From: Candidatus Omnitrophota bacterium
GTDB lineage: Bacteria; Hinthialibacterota; Hinthialibacteria; Hinthialibacterales; Hinthialibacteraceae
NCBI GenBank assembly: GCA_003598175.1
Contig: QZKN01000169.1
Coordinates: 1-44,164 of the forward strand
Length of the DNA stretch: 44,164 bases
Direction: 5' to 3'
Part shown: in pieces, positions 16,056-25,588 of the stretch
Numbering within the stretch: the stretch's first letter is position 1
How the letters are laid out: each line of letters begins with the position of its first letter
Program-made: the position numbers and the translations under genes
The notes under the pieces: generated by a model
Databases searched by the model: none
What the model saw: the letters and a program-made list of their open reading frames with translations, nothing else
Told to the model about the DNA's origin: nothing

Positions 16056-17690
16056 TCAATTCAACGAGATTTCTTCCCCTCTTTTTGTTTTTTCATCCAC
16101 TCTCATGCCGATTTCCGCCTCTGCCGATGTTTCAATGTTGGCGTTGATCTGCGCCGGCGCTTCCGAAATTTCCGTGGAACCGGATTCCGTTGTGGAGACG
16201 TTGTCCTGCAACGCCATAATCACTTTCGAAAGGGATTCGATTCCTTTACGAAGCGATGACAGTTGATTCTGCGCCGAATCGGTTACGTTGCTGAATTGCC
16301 TGACGACTTCGTTCATATCCCGCCCGTACTCCTCTTCTTGTGCATTTTCGATCATTTTTTGCGCATGAGCTTTCGCCTCGGTGATCTGGCTGGATATCTG
16401 TGTGTGCAACGTTTCCATTTTCGAGGAAATATCGCCGATCTGTCCTTTGATGTTCTCCACATCTTGGTTATCGTGAAACAGCCGTGAAACCGATGCATTT
16501 TCACTCGCCGTTTTTTTCAACGATTCGATTGAATTCGCGACGTTTTCAATCGTTTTAACGAGGGATTGCAATTCGGTGGTGGTATCTTCCTTGCTTTTCG
16601 CGAGATTGGATTTCAATTCGATTTTCGTATCTTCCAATCCTTCCGTCGCAGTATGTAGCGATTTCATCAACGAATTGGCGGTATTGTCCACGGCGACGCC
16701 CAAATCCACGATTTTGTTATGTAATGCGGATAGATTCTCTTCGATGCGGCGATCGAGAGAATCCGCGGTCACTTTGATCGCGGCCAGTTGCTCCTCGCTG
16801 GTTTTTCGCCAGCCGGGCACGAGATTGTTCAGCTCCTGGACTGCCGTTTGTGAAGCGCTGATTTCGTTTTGCATCGTGTTGATTTGATTCGCGAGCGTGT
16901 TTAATTCCGAACTGAGCTGATTCGATTCGGTTTGAACGCCGTTCACGATGCCATCGACCTTTGCCGCCATTTGCGTCAATTCTTCCGAACGACTTTGATT
17001 GGACAATTGAATCAATTCCTGCAAGGAATTAACGGAATGTTCGATTTGCGAAAATAGATTGGAATTCACGTTCGTGAGATTTTGATCGAATGTTTTAACG
17101 GTAGTCAAAATTTCTCTGCCGGTTTCCGCCGCTTTTTCATCGATTCCGGACAGAGCGTTGGTAATGGCTTGATTTTGCACTTCCTGCTTTTCAACCGCCG
17201 CGGCGATGGCTTTGTTCACTTCCTCTGTGGTTTCGTGTTGTGCTTGTGTTACCAGCGATGCGATTTGTTTTTCCGATTCCTTGATTTCACGGCTGACAGC
17301 CGAGGCTAGTTCCGTGCGGTTGCTCTCGATCAACGCGCCGTTGTCGTTGATGGCTTTCAACATTTGTTGATACCGTTGTTCTTCGTTGGTTGTCAGGTCG
17401 AGTATCCCCTTGGCCAGAACGGAGGAGGTGTCCGTCACTTTTCCGGTCAAATCTTTTTGCAGAGAAGTGAGTTCTTTGGAAAAATTCTTGTCGAGCGTCG
17501 TGACAACTTCATTCGTGTCGCTTTTGATCTGTTTTTCCACTCCATCCAGTCGATAATCGACGAAAGCGGCCATTCCAATCCACGATCCGACGATGGCGAC
17601 CAGGCCGGTAACCACAAGGCCGGTGGGAATGTGATGTTCGGTGTTCCGTAAGGCGTTTTTCTCTTGCGGAGATGGTTTGTTGTTCTGCAT
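16056..17690 (-). CDS. Membrane-anchored long coiled-coil protein
   Basis: A 544-residue protein with one transmembrane helix (about 23-44, after a short charged cytoplasmic tail). About 450 residues of nearly continuous heptad-like coiled coil follow, rich in Glu, Gln, Asn, Ser and Thr. The pattern resembles the helical bundle of chemoreceptors or laminin-like proteins, but there is no HAMP, ligand domain or recognisable signalling tip. GTAAAGGAG precedes ATG 17690. It is monocistronic, facing the regulated gene tail-to-tail. A structural or scaffold role at the envelope is possible; the function cannot be read from the sequence. Confidence 0.75.
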   Translation of the reverse strand: MQNNKPSPQEKNALRNTEHHIPTGLVVTGLVAIVGSWIGMAAFVDYRLDGVEKQIKSDTNEVVTTLDKNFSKELTSLQKDLTGKVTDTSSVLAKGILDLTTNEEQRYQQMLKAINDNGALIESNRTELASAVSREIKESEKQIASLVTQAQHETTEEVNKAIAAAVEKQEVQNQAITNALSGIDEKAAETGREILTTVKTFDQNLTNVNSNLFSQIEHSVNSLQELIQLSNQSRSEELTQMAAKVDGIVNGVQTESNQLSSELNTLANQINTMQNEISASQTAVQELNNLVPGWRKTSEEQLAAIKVTADSLDRRIEENLSALHNKIVDLGVAVDNTANSLMKSLHTATEGLEDTKIELKSNLAKSKEDTTTELQSLVKTIENVANSIESLKKTASENASVSRLFHDNQDVENIKGQIGDISSKMETLHTQISSQITEAKAHAQKMIENAQEEEYGRDMNEVVRQFSNVTDSAQNQLSSLRKGIESLSKVIMALQDNVSTTESGSTEISEAPAQINANIETSAEAEIGMRVDEKTKRGEEISLN

Positions 17691-18693
17691 GATAGCACTC
17701 CTTTACAACTCTGATTTGATGGTTCGGCCTTTGCTGGTGGAAATCGCTTACCTACGATTTCCGGCCGAATTCCGATTTTCGTTGCGTCGTTACCTTATGC
17801 AGAGATACTTTTACCCTTTTTTCCCAATCCATACGGAAAACGGACTCTGCAATGCCCTCAAATCCCGGGAAGCGCAAGAATGACAGGAATGCAATGCAAG
17901 GCGATGGGACGTTCCGACGCCGTTGTGGAACGAAGAAAAATACTTGCATGTATGGAACGGCATCCCATCGTAACAATAGGCGTAATTTCGACTTGCCATT
18001 GATCAATTCGGAATGGATATCCGCTTCGCACCCACACAAGACGGAACGATTCCCTTGCGATCAACGAATTATGCCTCAAAAAACGGTAAAACGTATTCAC
18101 TGTCGTGAACCGTTTCCATGACGGAATCGGCATGATTCCGCCGCAACGAAAAGAAAGTGATGTCAGGAAAGGACCGCCGGATTTCCTCGGACGAGAAGCG
18201 AAACGACCTTTGCAGAACTGTATTTCGGCAAATTACAGCACGATATTGCCAAAAAATATACTATCTCAAAACGCTCACTCGATTCGGGGAACATCTCTTG
18301 CCGGTCCGCCTTGATTCCATCGTTTTCTCGCATTGACGGCGAATATTCACTACCGGTCCGGATCCCTCAACCCCGATTCGATGCACATATCATGACGGAA
18401 TCGGGCCTTTCTGTCAATTAATTTTCTGCATCTTTTTGAAAAAACACGATTTTTTTCAATCATTCGCCGAGATAATGGTCGAACGGAATAGTCCAAATCG
18501 AAATGACGGCAGCAATATGAATGGAAGGCGGCAAAAGACAATCCTTTTTTCTTCCCGATTCAACCAAGCCGTCTTCGCACCGATTCCCTTTGATTCCATT
18601 GGAAGTACAATAGAAGGAACGTGCAGGCAAATTCATTTTTATATATTTAAATTTGCCAACAAACGATGGTGCAAGCGGAAGGAGATCGGGAGT
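17691..18693. other. One-kilobase region without a recognisable gene
   Basis: Several short frames exist on both strands (for example 17852-18121 and the 18436-18693 extension of the next gene), but none has a ribosome binding site or convincing composition. A 13-base string ATGACGGAATCGG occurs at about 18117 and 18393, and a CGTTCC/GGAACG hairpin at 17910-17932. No tRNA fold or clear promoter is seen. It could hold a decayed gene or a non-coding RNA. Confidence 0.4.
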
Positions 18694-19377
18694 ATGAGCG
18701 TAGATGCTCTGATCACTTTACGGGATGCCGTGCGGATGCGCGGCGAACTCCCTGTCGATTTGGAATTGAAATATAAAGTTGTATTCAGCACACTGCAGGG
18801 CAATTTACCCGTCAATTGCGGCATTGTCGGTACGATTTCAGGAATTCCCATCGACCTCGAAATGGGATATACCGTCATTCCCAACACCATGGGAAGTTTT
18901 CCGGTGAACACGGGTTTAAGCGGTACGATCGGCGATGTCCCCTTCTCCGCGCGAATGCCTTATAAAATTGTTTTCTCCACGATTGCCGGAAATATCCCCA
19001 TCAATACCGGCATGCAATGGGAGAGTAACGGAAAAACCTATTTTTTGCGCATGCCCTATTCGCTGGTTCCCGGCGCCGCGCGCGGCGGCGGACCAGGCAG
19101 CGGCGGCGTCAACATCAGCGGCGCCAGCGGTATGAAAGCAAGAAAAATGGTGGCGGCGAAGTTCATTCGCGGCAAAATGATGCAGCCGGACGAAATGCCG
19201 ACCAGCGGCGCGGTGATTCCATCCGAAGCCGGGCGTCCCATTTGCACGGGAATTCATGGCTGCATCGATAATGTGGTTGTGGATATCCGCTTTCGATTTA
19301 CCTATTTCTGCAATACGTCCAGTGGACGCAATCCGATCAATATTCGCGCGATCGGATGTGTGCGAGCGGCTGCCTGA
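18694..19377 (+). CDS. Unrecognised beta-repeat protein
   Basis: A 227-residue protein with no signal peptide. ATG 18694 follows GGAAGGAG by 9 bases; the frame is open further upstream but lacks another good site. Residues ~20-130 hold at least three imperfect repeats of about 31-33 residues with a shared plan: a Tyr-x-hydrophobic strand, FSTxxGNxPVNTG, then GTIxGxPxxxxM. Examples are GNLPVNCGIVGTISGIP, GSFPVNTGLSGTIGDVP and GNIPINTGMQW. After a Gly-rich hinge (GAARGGGPGSGGV) a degenerate fourth copy appears (FCNTSSGRNPINIRAIGC). I recognise no family. The repeats suggest a beta-solenoid, beta-prism or sandwich array. Confidence 0.7.
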   Translation: MSVDALITLRDAVRMRGELPVDLELKYKVVFSTLQGNLPVNCGIVGTISGIPIDLEMGYTVIPNTMGSFPVNTGLSGTIGDVPFSARMPYKIVFSTIAGNIPINTGMQWESNGKTYFLRMPYSLVPGAARGGGPGSGGVNISGASGMKARKMVAAKFIRGKMMQPDEMPTSGAVIPSEAGRPICTGIHGCIDNVVVDIRFRFTYFCNTSSGRNPINIRAIGCVRAAA

Positions 19378-19541
19378 TTCAAGAAAAATGTACTGTTCAT
19401 TCTGCGTGCATCGAAAGCAGCCTCGTGTTATCCCTTGTCCGTTTCCCCGTAGAATTGTAACCTTTACACTTCTGTAAAGATCAAGTCTAATTCCTAATTT
19501 CAAAAAGTGCCGTTGGATTTAAGCACAAAGGAGTCACGTAC

Positions 19542-21632
19542 ATGAAAGAAGTCGAGGTAGGCAAAAAACGAAATATAGCCGTTGTCGGGAATCATGGGGC
19601 GGGAAAAACCACCCTGATCGAGGCGATTCTCTATCACACTGGCGCGATTGATCGGTTGGGGAGGATCGATGACGGAAATACGTATGCCGATTACCTCGAC
19701 GAGGAAAAAGACAGAAAAATCACGATTTCATCCAAATTGCTCCATTGTTCCTTTAAAGGATATGAGATCAATTTAATTGACACGCCCGGCTACACCGATT
19801 TCGTGGGGGAAATTCTCGGCGCATTACAGGCGGCGGATGTGGCGCTGCTCGTCATCAACGCGCAATCGGGCGTGGAAGTGGAAACCGAGAAAATTTGGGA
19901 TTATTTGGAAGAATATAACATTCCGCGAGCCGTCGTGGTCAATCGCATGGATAAGGAACGGGCGGATTTCGACGCGGCGTTGGACAGTATGGAAAAGGAA
20001 TTGGGCGCACAGGTTTGCCCTGTTTGTTTGCCCTGGGGGAAAGAGGATACGTTTCAGGGCGTGATCGAATTGGTTATGGACAAGGCGTTAAGCTTCGACG
20101 AAAAAGGAAAAATTACCAAACAGGGGCCGATTCCCGACGATATCGCCGACGAAGTCGAGGAATATCGGCAAAAAATGATCGAAGCGTCGGTCATGGCGGA
20201 TGACGAAATGATGGAACGCTATCTGTCCGACGAAAAAATATCCAACGACGAAATTCGCCGTGGATTGTGCGACGGCGCGGCGAACGGCACGATTGTTCCC
20301 ATTTTCGTCGCCGATGCGTTTCATTCCGTGGGAATCGAGGCGTTGTTGGATTGTTTCATCAACTACATGCCCAATCCATCCGTTAAAAAATCCTTCAAAG
20401 CTAAAAAAGCGGGAAAAGACGAATTCTTCGAAGAGAAAATCAAAGCCGACGGGCCGGGTTTGGGATTCGTTTTCAAAAGCATGGTGGATCCGTTCGCGGG
20501 AAAAATCTCGTTTATCCGCGTCATCAGCGGTTCCTTGACCGGCGACACGGAATGGTATAACTGCACAAAAGGCGGCAAGGAAAAAGTCGCTCACATCCTG
20601 TCGGTCAACGGAAAGAAACATAACACCATTCATCAGGCAACCGTCGGCGACATCATCGCCATCACCAAAAACGAAGGATTCGACACCAACGACACCGTTT
20701 CCTCCGTAGCGGGCGATATCTGTGTGGCGCCGCCGCGTTATCCACAACCGCCGGTGCATATGGCGCTTCATGCGGCGGATAAAAACGAAGAAGACAAAAT
20801 CGGAACGGTATTACCGAAAATCATTTCCGGCGATCCCACCGTCAAAGTGAAACGGGATACGGAAACCAAAGAAACAGTCATTTCCGCCGCCGGTTCGTTG
20901 CAGGTGGAAATCATCGCGCAACGGATGAAAAATCAGTTTAAAATCCACGTCGAATTGAGCACGCCGAAAGTTGCATATCGCGAGACGATTTCCAATGGCG
21001 GCGAGGGAAGCTATCGGCATAAAAAGCAATCCGGCGGACGCGGCCAGTTCGCGGAAGTGCACATGCGGCTCAAACCGCTGGAGCGCGGTCAGCATTATGA
21101 ATTCCTCAACAATATTTTTGGCGGCGCGATTCCGACAAAATTCGTTCCCGCAGTCGAAAAGGGCGTCGTCGATGCGATGGAGCGCGGGATTGTGGCGGGA
21201 TATCCGATCGTGGATATCTGCGTCGACCTGTTCGACGGAAAATTCCACGAAGTGGACTCGTCGGAAATGGCCTTCAAAATCGCCGCGTCGATGTGTATGA
21301 GGCAGGTGGCGCGGGAAAAATGCCATCCCATCATTCTCGAACCCATTCAGAACGTCGTGGTGAAGGTGCCGGAAGCGTACATGGGCGACGTCATGGGTGA
21401 TCTGAATTCCCGGCGCGGCCGCGTGATGGGAATGGATGCCATAAAAGGCAAACAACTCATCAAAGCGCAGGTGCCCCTGGCGGAAATGTATAAATATTCC
21501 ATTGATCTCCGTTCCATCACACGCGGACGCGGCAGCTTCGAAATGGAATTTTCTCACTACGAAGCGGTTCCGCACGAATTGATGGAAAAAATCATCGCCG
21601 AAAGCAAGGTGGAAGTGGGCGAAGAAGAATAG
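19542..21632 (+). CDS. Elongation factor G-like translational GTPase
   Basis: A 696-residue protein with EF-G domain order: G domain with G1 GNHGAGKTT (16-24), G3 DTPGYTDF (80-87) and G4 NRMD (134-137), then domains II to V ending in the conserved RGRGSFEMEFSHYE region. The catalytic histidine of DTPGH is a tyrosine here (Y84), as is typical of the EF-G2/FusA2-like subfamily rather than canonical FusA. AAAGGAG lies upstream of ATG 19542. The gene is isolated from ribosomal-protein genes, again unlike fusA. As I recall, mycobacterial EF-G2 binds nucleotide but lacks ribosome-dependent GTPase activity. The physiological role here is unknown. Confidence 0.92.
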   Translation: MKEVEVGKKRNIAVVGNHGAGKTTLIEAILYHTGAIDRLGRIDDGNTYADYLDEEKDRKITISSKLLHCSFKGYEINLIDTPGYTDFVGEILGALQAADVALLVINAQSGVEVETEKIWDYLEEYNIPRAVVVNRMDKERADFDAALDSMEKELGAQVCPVCLPWGKEDTFQGVIELVMDKALSFDEKGKITKQGPIPDDIADEVEEYRQKMIEASVMADDEMMERYLSDEKISNDEIRRGLCDGAANGTIVPIFVADAFHSVGIEALLDCFINYMPNPSVKKSFKAKKAGKDEFFEEKIKADGPGLGFVFKSMVDPFAGKISFIRVISGSLTGDTEWYNCTKGGKEKVAHILSVNGKKHNTIHQATVGDIIAITKNEGFDTNDTVSSVAGDICVAPPRYPQPPVHMALHAADKNEEDKIGTVLPKIISGDPTVKVKRDTETKETVISAAGSLQVEIIAQRMKNQFKIHVELSTPKVAYRETISNGGEGSYRHKKQSGGRGQFAEVHMRLKPLERGQHYEFLNNIFGGAIPTKFVPAVEKGVVDAMERGIVAGYPIVDICVDLFDGKFHEVDSSEMAFKIAASMCMRQVAREKCHPIILEPIQNVVVKVPEAYMGDVMGDLNSRRGRVMGMDAIKGKQLIKAQVPLAEMYKYSIDLRSITRGRGSFEMEFSHYEAVPHELMEKIIAESKVEVGEEE

Positions 21633-21689
21633 AATTTATCTTATCGGGTATCGGATCTTGCGGCTCGGGATGCGGATAGAAGGAAATAC

Positions 21690-23330
21690 ATGATGAGATA
21701 CTTTCATTTATTATTTTGTATCTTCCCCCTTGCCGCTTCCGCCCAATTTCACTTCGTCGAAAACGCGAAAGAACGCGGCATTCACTTCCAACAAATCAAC
21801 GGCTCGCCGATCAAAGAATATATCGTCGAAGCCAAAGGCGCGGGCGTCAGCGCCATCGATGTCGATGGCGACGGGTGGGATGACATCTATCTGATCAACG
21901 GCGCTTCCATCGACGGGAAACCCCTGAATCCCCAACCCCGCAACCAATTCTTCCGCAACCAAGGCGATGGAACCTTCGAAGATTGGACCGACCGCACCGG
22001 TCTGGGCGATACCGGTTTCGGAACGGGTGGTTTTTTCGCCGACGTGGACAACGACGGCGACCTCGATTGTTATGTAACCAATTACGGCCCCAATCAGCTC
22101 TATCTCAACGACGGAAATTGTCATTTTACAAAAGTTCCAAACGCCGGCGGCGCGCAAAACGAAGGCTGGACGACCGGCGCGGCCTTCGCGGATATCAACG
22201 GCGACGGTTTTCCGGATCTCTACATCGGAAATTACGCTTATTTCTCTCCCCACCTGGCGGAAAAATTCGGCAAGATGGGTCCCTTTCACGGCCTCCCCGC
22301 GTTTATCGGTCCCTCATCCTATCAACCGGCGAAAGACAACCTCTTTTTAAACAACGGCGACGGTACATTCACGGACGTCAGCGAAGAACGAGGCATCGAC
22401 GCATTCGAGCCGGGCCGCTCCTTCACTCCCTTCTTCACCGATCTCGACAACGACGGCGACCTGGATTTGTACATGTCCGACGACACCACCTACAATCATC
22501 TCTATGAGAACCTCAGCGACGGCTTTTTCGAGGACATTTCCCTGATCGCGGGCGCAGCCTTAAGCGAAAACGGCGTGGCGCAGGGCGGTATGGGCGTCGC
22601 GATCGCCGACGTTGACGGCGACCTCGATTTGGACATCGCCGTCTGCAATTACGACGGCGAATACAACATCCTTTATCGCAACGAAGGCAACCTGCAATTC
22701 GTCGACGCCGCCTATCCCAGCGGCGTCGGGCAAGGAACCGTCCGCAAAGTCAGCTTCGGCATGTTGCTGCAGGATTTCGACAACGACGGTTGGCCGGACA
22801 TGCACGTCGCCTGCGGCCACGTCTACCCCGTCGCCGATCAGGTGCCCAAACTCGACGGCTACGCCCAAAAAAGCCTTTATTTCCACAACACCGGCGAGGG
22901 AATCTTCACGGACGTCTCCGCAAACGTCGGACCCGTTGCAAATATTAAAGGCGTTTCCCGCGGCAGCGCCGCCGCCGATTTCGACCACGACGGCGACCTC
23001 GACATCATCGTCAATAATCTCGACGGCGAACCGTTTTTCCTGGAAAATCAAAGCCCCATCGCCAACTGGCTGCAACTCGCCGTGCAAAACGAAAATGGAA
23101 TGCCCGCGTATGGCGCAAGAGTGATCCTGACCACCGCCGAACGAACTCAACTGCAGGAACTTTACTCCAGCGCCAGTTTCATCTCCCAAAACAGCGCCGC
23201 CCTGCACTTCGGCCTGGGCAAGACCACGATTGTGGAACAGATCGAAATCCGCTGGCCGGATGGAACAAAGCAAACAATGAATCAGGTGAAAGGAAATCAA
23301 AGGATCGTAGTACAAAAATCAAAAAATTGA
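21690..23330 (+). CDS. Secreted FG-GAP repeat protein with ASPIC/UnbV domain
   Basis: A 546-residue exported protein with a signal peptide ending AASAQ at about residue 19. Seven FG-GAP-like blades are marked by calcium loops such as DVDGDGWDD, DVDNDGDLD, DINGDGFPD, DLDNDGDLD, DFDNDGWPD and DFDHDGDLD, predicting a beta-propeller. The last ~70 residues are an ASPIC/UnbV domain (GARVILTTAERTQLQELYS ... IEIRWPDGTKQ). AAGGAA precedes the tandem ATGATG start. Such proteins are abundant in planctomycete-like and acidobacterial genomes, often beside TPR genes, as here. Their biochemical role is not established. Confidence 0.93.
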   Translation: MMRYFHLLFCIFPLAASAQFHFVENAKERGIHFQQINGSPIKEYIVEAKGAGVSAIDVDGDGWDDIYLINGASIDGKPLNPQPRNQFFRNQGDGTFEDWTDRTGLGDTGFGTGGFFADVDNDGDLDCYVTNYGPNQLYLNDGNCHFTKVPNAGGAQNEGWTTGAAFADINGDGFPDLYIGNYAYFSPHLAEKFGKMGPFHGLPAFIGPSSYQPAKDNLFLNNGDGTFTDVSEERGIDAFEPGRSFTPFFTDLDNDGDLDLYMSDDTTYNHLYENLSDGFFEDISLIAGAALSENGVAQGGMGVAIADVDGDLDLDIAVCNYDGEYNILYRNEGNLQFVDAAYPSGVGQGTVRKVSFGMLLQDFDNDGWPDMHVACGHVYPVADQVPKLDGYAQKSLYFHNTGEGIFTDVSANVGPVANIKGVSRGSAAADFDHDGDLDIIVNNLDGEPFFLENQSPIANWLQLAVQNENGMPAYGARVILTTAERTQLQELYSSASFISQNSAALHFGLGKTTIVEQIEIRWPDGTKQTMNQVKGNQRIVVQKSKN

Positions 23331-23357
23331 ACAAGAAGTCCACGATCCAAATGGAAC

Positions 23358-23374
23358 GCCGCCGTCTCGGCGGC
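23358..23374 (+). terminator. GC-rich hairpin after the ASPIC gene
   Basis: GCCGCC-GTCTC-GGCGGC is a 6-bp GC stem 28 bases past the stop codon, followed by ATTTC rather than a good T-tract. It may be a weak terminator or one of the dispersed hairpins of this genome. Confidence 0.45.
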
Positions 23375-23466
23375 ATTTCAAATCCCCTCCAAACGATTCG
23401 AAAAAACGTAGTCAATCCCAATTGCGAACGCCCTGGAAAAAAAGTCGGGCGCCCGACATGTAAAAA

Positions 23467-23483
23467 AAGACAAAATTTGTCTT
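23467..23483. promoter_or_regulatory. 17-bp palindrome overlapping a -35-like box
   Basis: AAGACAAA-A-TTTGTCTT is a perfect odd palindrome. Its last two bases overlap TTGACA at 23482-23487, which resembles a -35 element, but no good -10 follows at 16-18 bases. It lies in the 425-base gap before the CxxCH-PD40 gene and could be an operator. Nothing else is visible in this gap. Confidence 0.3.
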
Positions 23484-23755
23484 GACAATGGGGTACACCT
23501 CAATTTCGTGAAAGCCGTGCGGGTAACAAACTCGGAAGGCGTTTCACTCGTATAGGTTCGTAACCAGCATTTGGATTTCGCCCAAATGGGGAGAGGAAAC
23601 CGAGCGGCCAGCAGTTGCAGAAACCCCAAAACCAGCAGTTGAATATTCACGTTTTTTTCCATTTGTGAATCGATAGAACGGTCAAGCATAGACTCGATTT
23701 TCTTTAAGATATATATTGGTTTCCAGCATCCCGATTGATCGTAGAGGGGGAAATC

Positions 23756-25588
23756 ATGTGGTATTTTCCGCTACTCAAACGAGGAATCCGTCAAATTGGA
23801 ATGTTCGTTCTTCTCACGATAGCCGCAGGGGGAATCGCCTTGCATTGGCTTCGCAGCGCGACGTCGAATTCATTGTTTGACGGGCCCGTGACCGTGTGTC
23901 AAAAAGAGGCGCCGACGTTTTACCCGCGACTGCGCTACGACACTAAAGATTATGTGGCATTGAAAAACGGACACAACGACGATTTCACGAAGCAGAACTC
24001 GAAATTCGCGACGCAGACCGACGCGGGGGAAATCGCATGGGTGGATGGCGAGGCGCGCGACGAGATCAAGGCCGCCATGCGCAAAAACGCGGGAGAGGAG
24101 AGAGAAAGTCCGGATTTGACGCGCTTGCGCTACGATTCCTGTTATCGCGATCGCAAACCGTATCAAACCCTGCAAATTATTTCGCCGGAAGAAGGGGCGA
24201 TCTATCCTCCCAATCTTTGCCCGCCGTTCGTGACGTGGGAAGATCCGCGCAACAACCTATGGCAGGTCTCGCTTTCCATCAAGGATGAAAGCGAACCGCG
24301 AACGTGGATCACGCGGGAAAAACAGTGGCGGTTTCCCACTGATGTTTGGGGTGAGTTGCGCCGCGATCCCATCAACAGCAATGCGTGGGTGAGTGTGAAA
24401 GGAATCGAACTCGATGGAAACGGAGAACGAAAAGGCGATATTCAGGCGACGGAACCGATTCCTTTCAGCATTTCGCCGGATACGGCTGACGATTATATCG
24501 TCTACCGCCTGGTGGCGCCCCCGTTCAGTTCGTATAAAACTCCCGATATCCATGTACGCGACATTCGCAAGGATCAACCGGACAGTTTCCTGTCGGCGCG
24601 GCGGGAATATTGCCTGAATTGCCACAATTTTTCGTCCAAACAGGGCAATGTGGGAAAACTGGCCCTGCAGGTTCGCAGTCTGGTGAAGGTGAGCAACAAC
24701 CTGCCGACGTATCTGGCGATTTATGACATCGACAAGCGGGAAGGATTTAAAGTCAGATTGCCGTTTGAAATTCAAATGACCACGTTCATGGCCTGGTCGC
24801 CGGACCACTCGAAGCTGGCCTATTCCGCCAATCAAAAAGTGGCGGCGTTGAAGCCGATCGTGTTCGAAACCCAGCTGGCGGGGATGGCCACCTCGGATAT
24901 CGCGATTTATGATGTCGAAAGTAACGATACCTATCTGGTTCCGGGCGCTTCGGATCCGAATTTGTTGGAGATTTACCCGCAATGGACGCCGGACGGAACG
25001 CGCATGATCTTTTCGCGCAGCCCGGTCGGTCCGCATCCCGCGCATATTCTTTTTGATTTGTACATTCTCGACCTGACAAGTGAAAATCCGACATCGACGG
25101 CCATCGAAGGGGCGTCTCATAACGGGAAGAGTAATTTTTATCCCCATTTTTCGCCGGACGGGCGCTGGTTTTCTTTTTGCCAGAGCGACGGCGGGGATTT
25201 GATTCGCACATCGAGTGATATTTATCTCAAATCCGGCGACTTGTCCGGTCCGTCATGGCGGTTGGAGTTCAACGTGGATTACGCGGCCGATTCGTGGCAT
25301 AGTTGGAGTTCGAACAGCCGCTGGCTGGTGTTCGCCTCGAAACGAGAAGGAGGCGTTTATGCGTATCTCTACCTATCTCATATCGACGACGTAGGCCATG
25401 CCTCGCCGGCGATTCCTTTGCCGCTGATCGATCGTCCGCTTGCGAGTTATAACATCCCCGAATTTGTGGCTCATGCACCCCACATCAATGAAAAAGATAT
25501 GTTCGACGCCATTCGAGTGGAACCGGAACCTCGCGTAGTGCAACTGAGAGATGACAATCATGTCCAAAAAGAAGAAAAAAGTGGTTAA
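23756..25588 (+). CDS. Membrane-anchored PD40 propeller protein with CxxCH haem motif
   Basis: A 610-residue protein. One N-terminal membrane segment (about 15-33) would place the rest outside the cytoplasm. A single haem c-type site CLNCH (C286, C289, H290) is followed by NFSSKQGN. From about residue 320 four or more TolB/PD40-type blades appear: MAWSPDHSKLAYS, YPQWTPDGTRMIFS, YPHFSPDGRWFSF and WSSNSRWLVFAS. ATG 23756 has AGGGGG 5 bases upstream; the longer TTG frame from 23735 does not. It lies between the ASPIC and TPR genes and overlaps the latter by 29 bases, so the last two are co-translated. An extracytoplasmic redox or sensing role is possible; the electron partner is unknown. Confidence 0.85.
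   Translation: MWYFPLLKRGIRQIGMFVLLTIAAGGIALHWLRSATSNSLFDGPVTVCQKEAPTFYPRLRYDTKDYVALKNGHNDDFTKQNSKFATQTDAGEIAWVDGEARDEIKAAMRKNAGEERESPDLTRLRYDSCYRDRKPYQTLQIISPEEGAIYPPNLCPPFVTWEDPRNNLWQVSLSIKDESEPRTWITREKQWRFPTDVWGELRRDPINSNAWVSVKGIELDGNGERKGDIQATEPIPFSISPDTADDYIVYRLVAPPFSSYKTPDIHVRDIRKDQPDSFLSARREYCLNCHNFSSKQGNVGKLALQVRSLVKVSNNLPTYLAIYDIDKREGFKVRLPFEIQMTTFMAWSPDHSKLAYSANQKVAALKPIVFETQLAGMATSDIAIYDVESNDTYLVPGASDPNLLEIYPQWTPDGTRMIFSRSPVGPHPAHILFDLYILDLTSENPTSTAIEGASHNGKSNFYPHFSPDGRWFSFCQSDGGDLIRTSSDIYLKSGDLSGPSWRLEFNVDYAADSWHSWSSNSRWLVFASKREGGVYAYLYLSHIDDVGHASPAIPLPLIDRPLASYNIPEFVAHAPHINEKDMFDAIRVEPEPRVVQLRDDNHVQKEEKSG

Noticed and set aside
18436..18693. N-terminal extension of the beta-repeat protein
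   Set aside because: The composition is unlike the rest, and only ATG 18694 has a strong ribosome binding site.
20811..21575. His-rich minus-strand ORF of 254 codons opposite the EF-G-like gene
   Set aside because: Antisense shadow of a conserved GTPase; no start signal.
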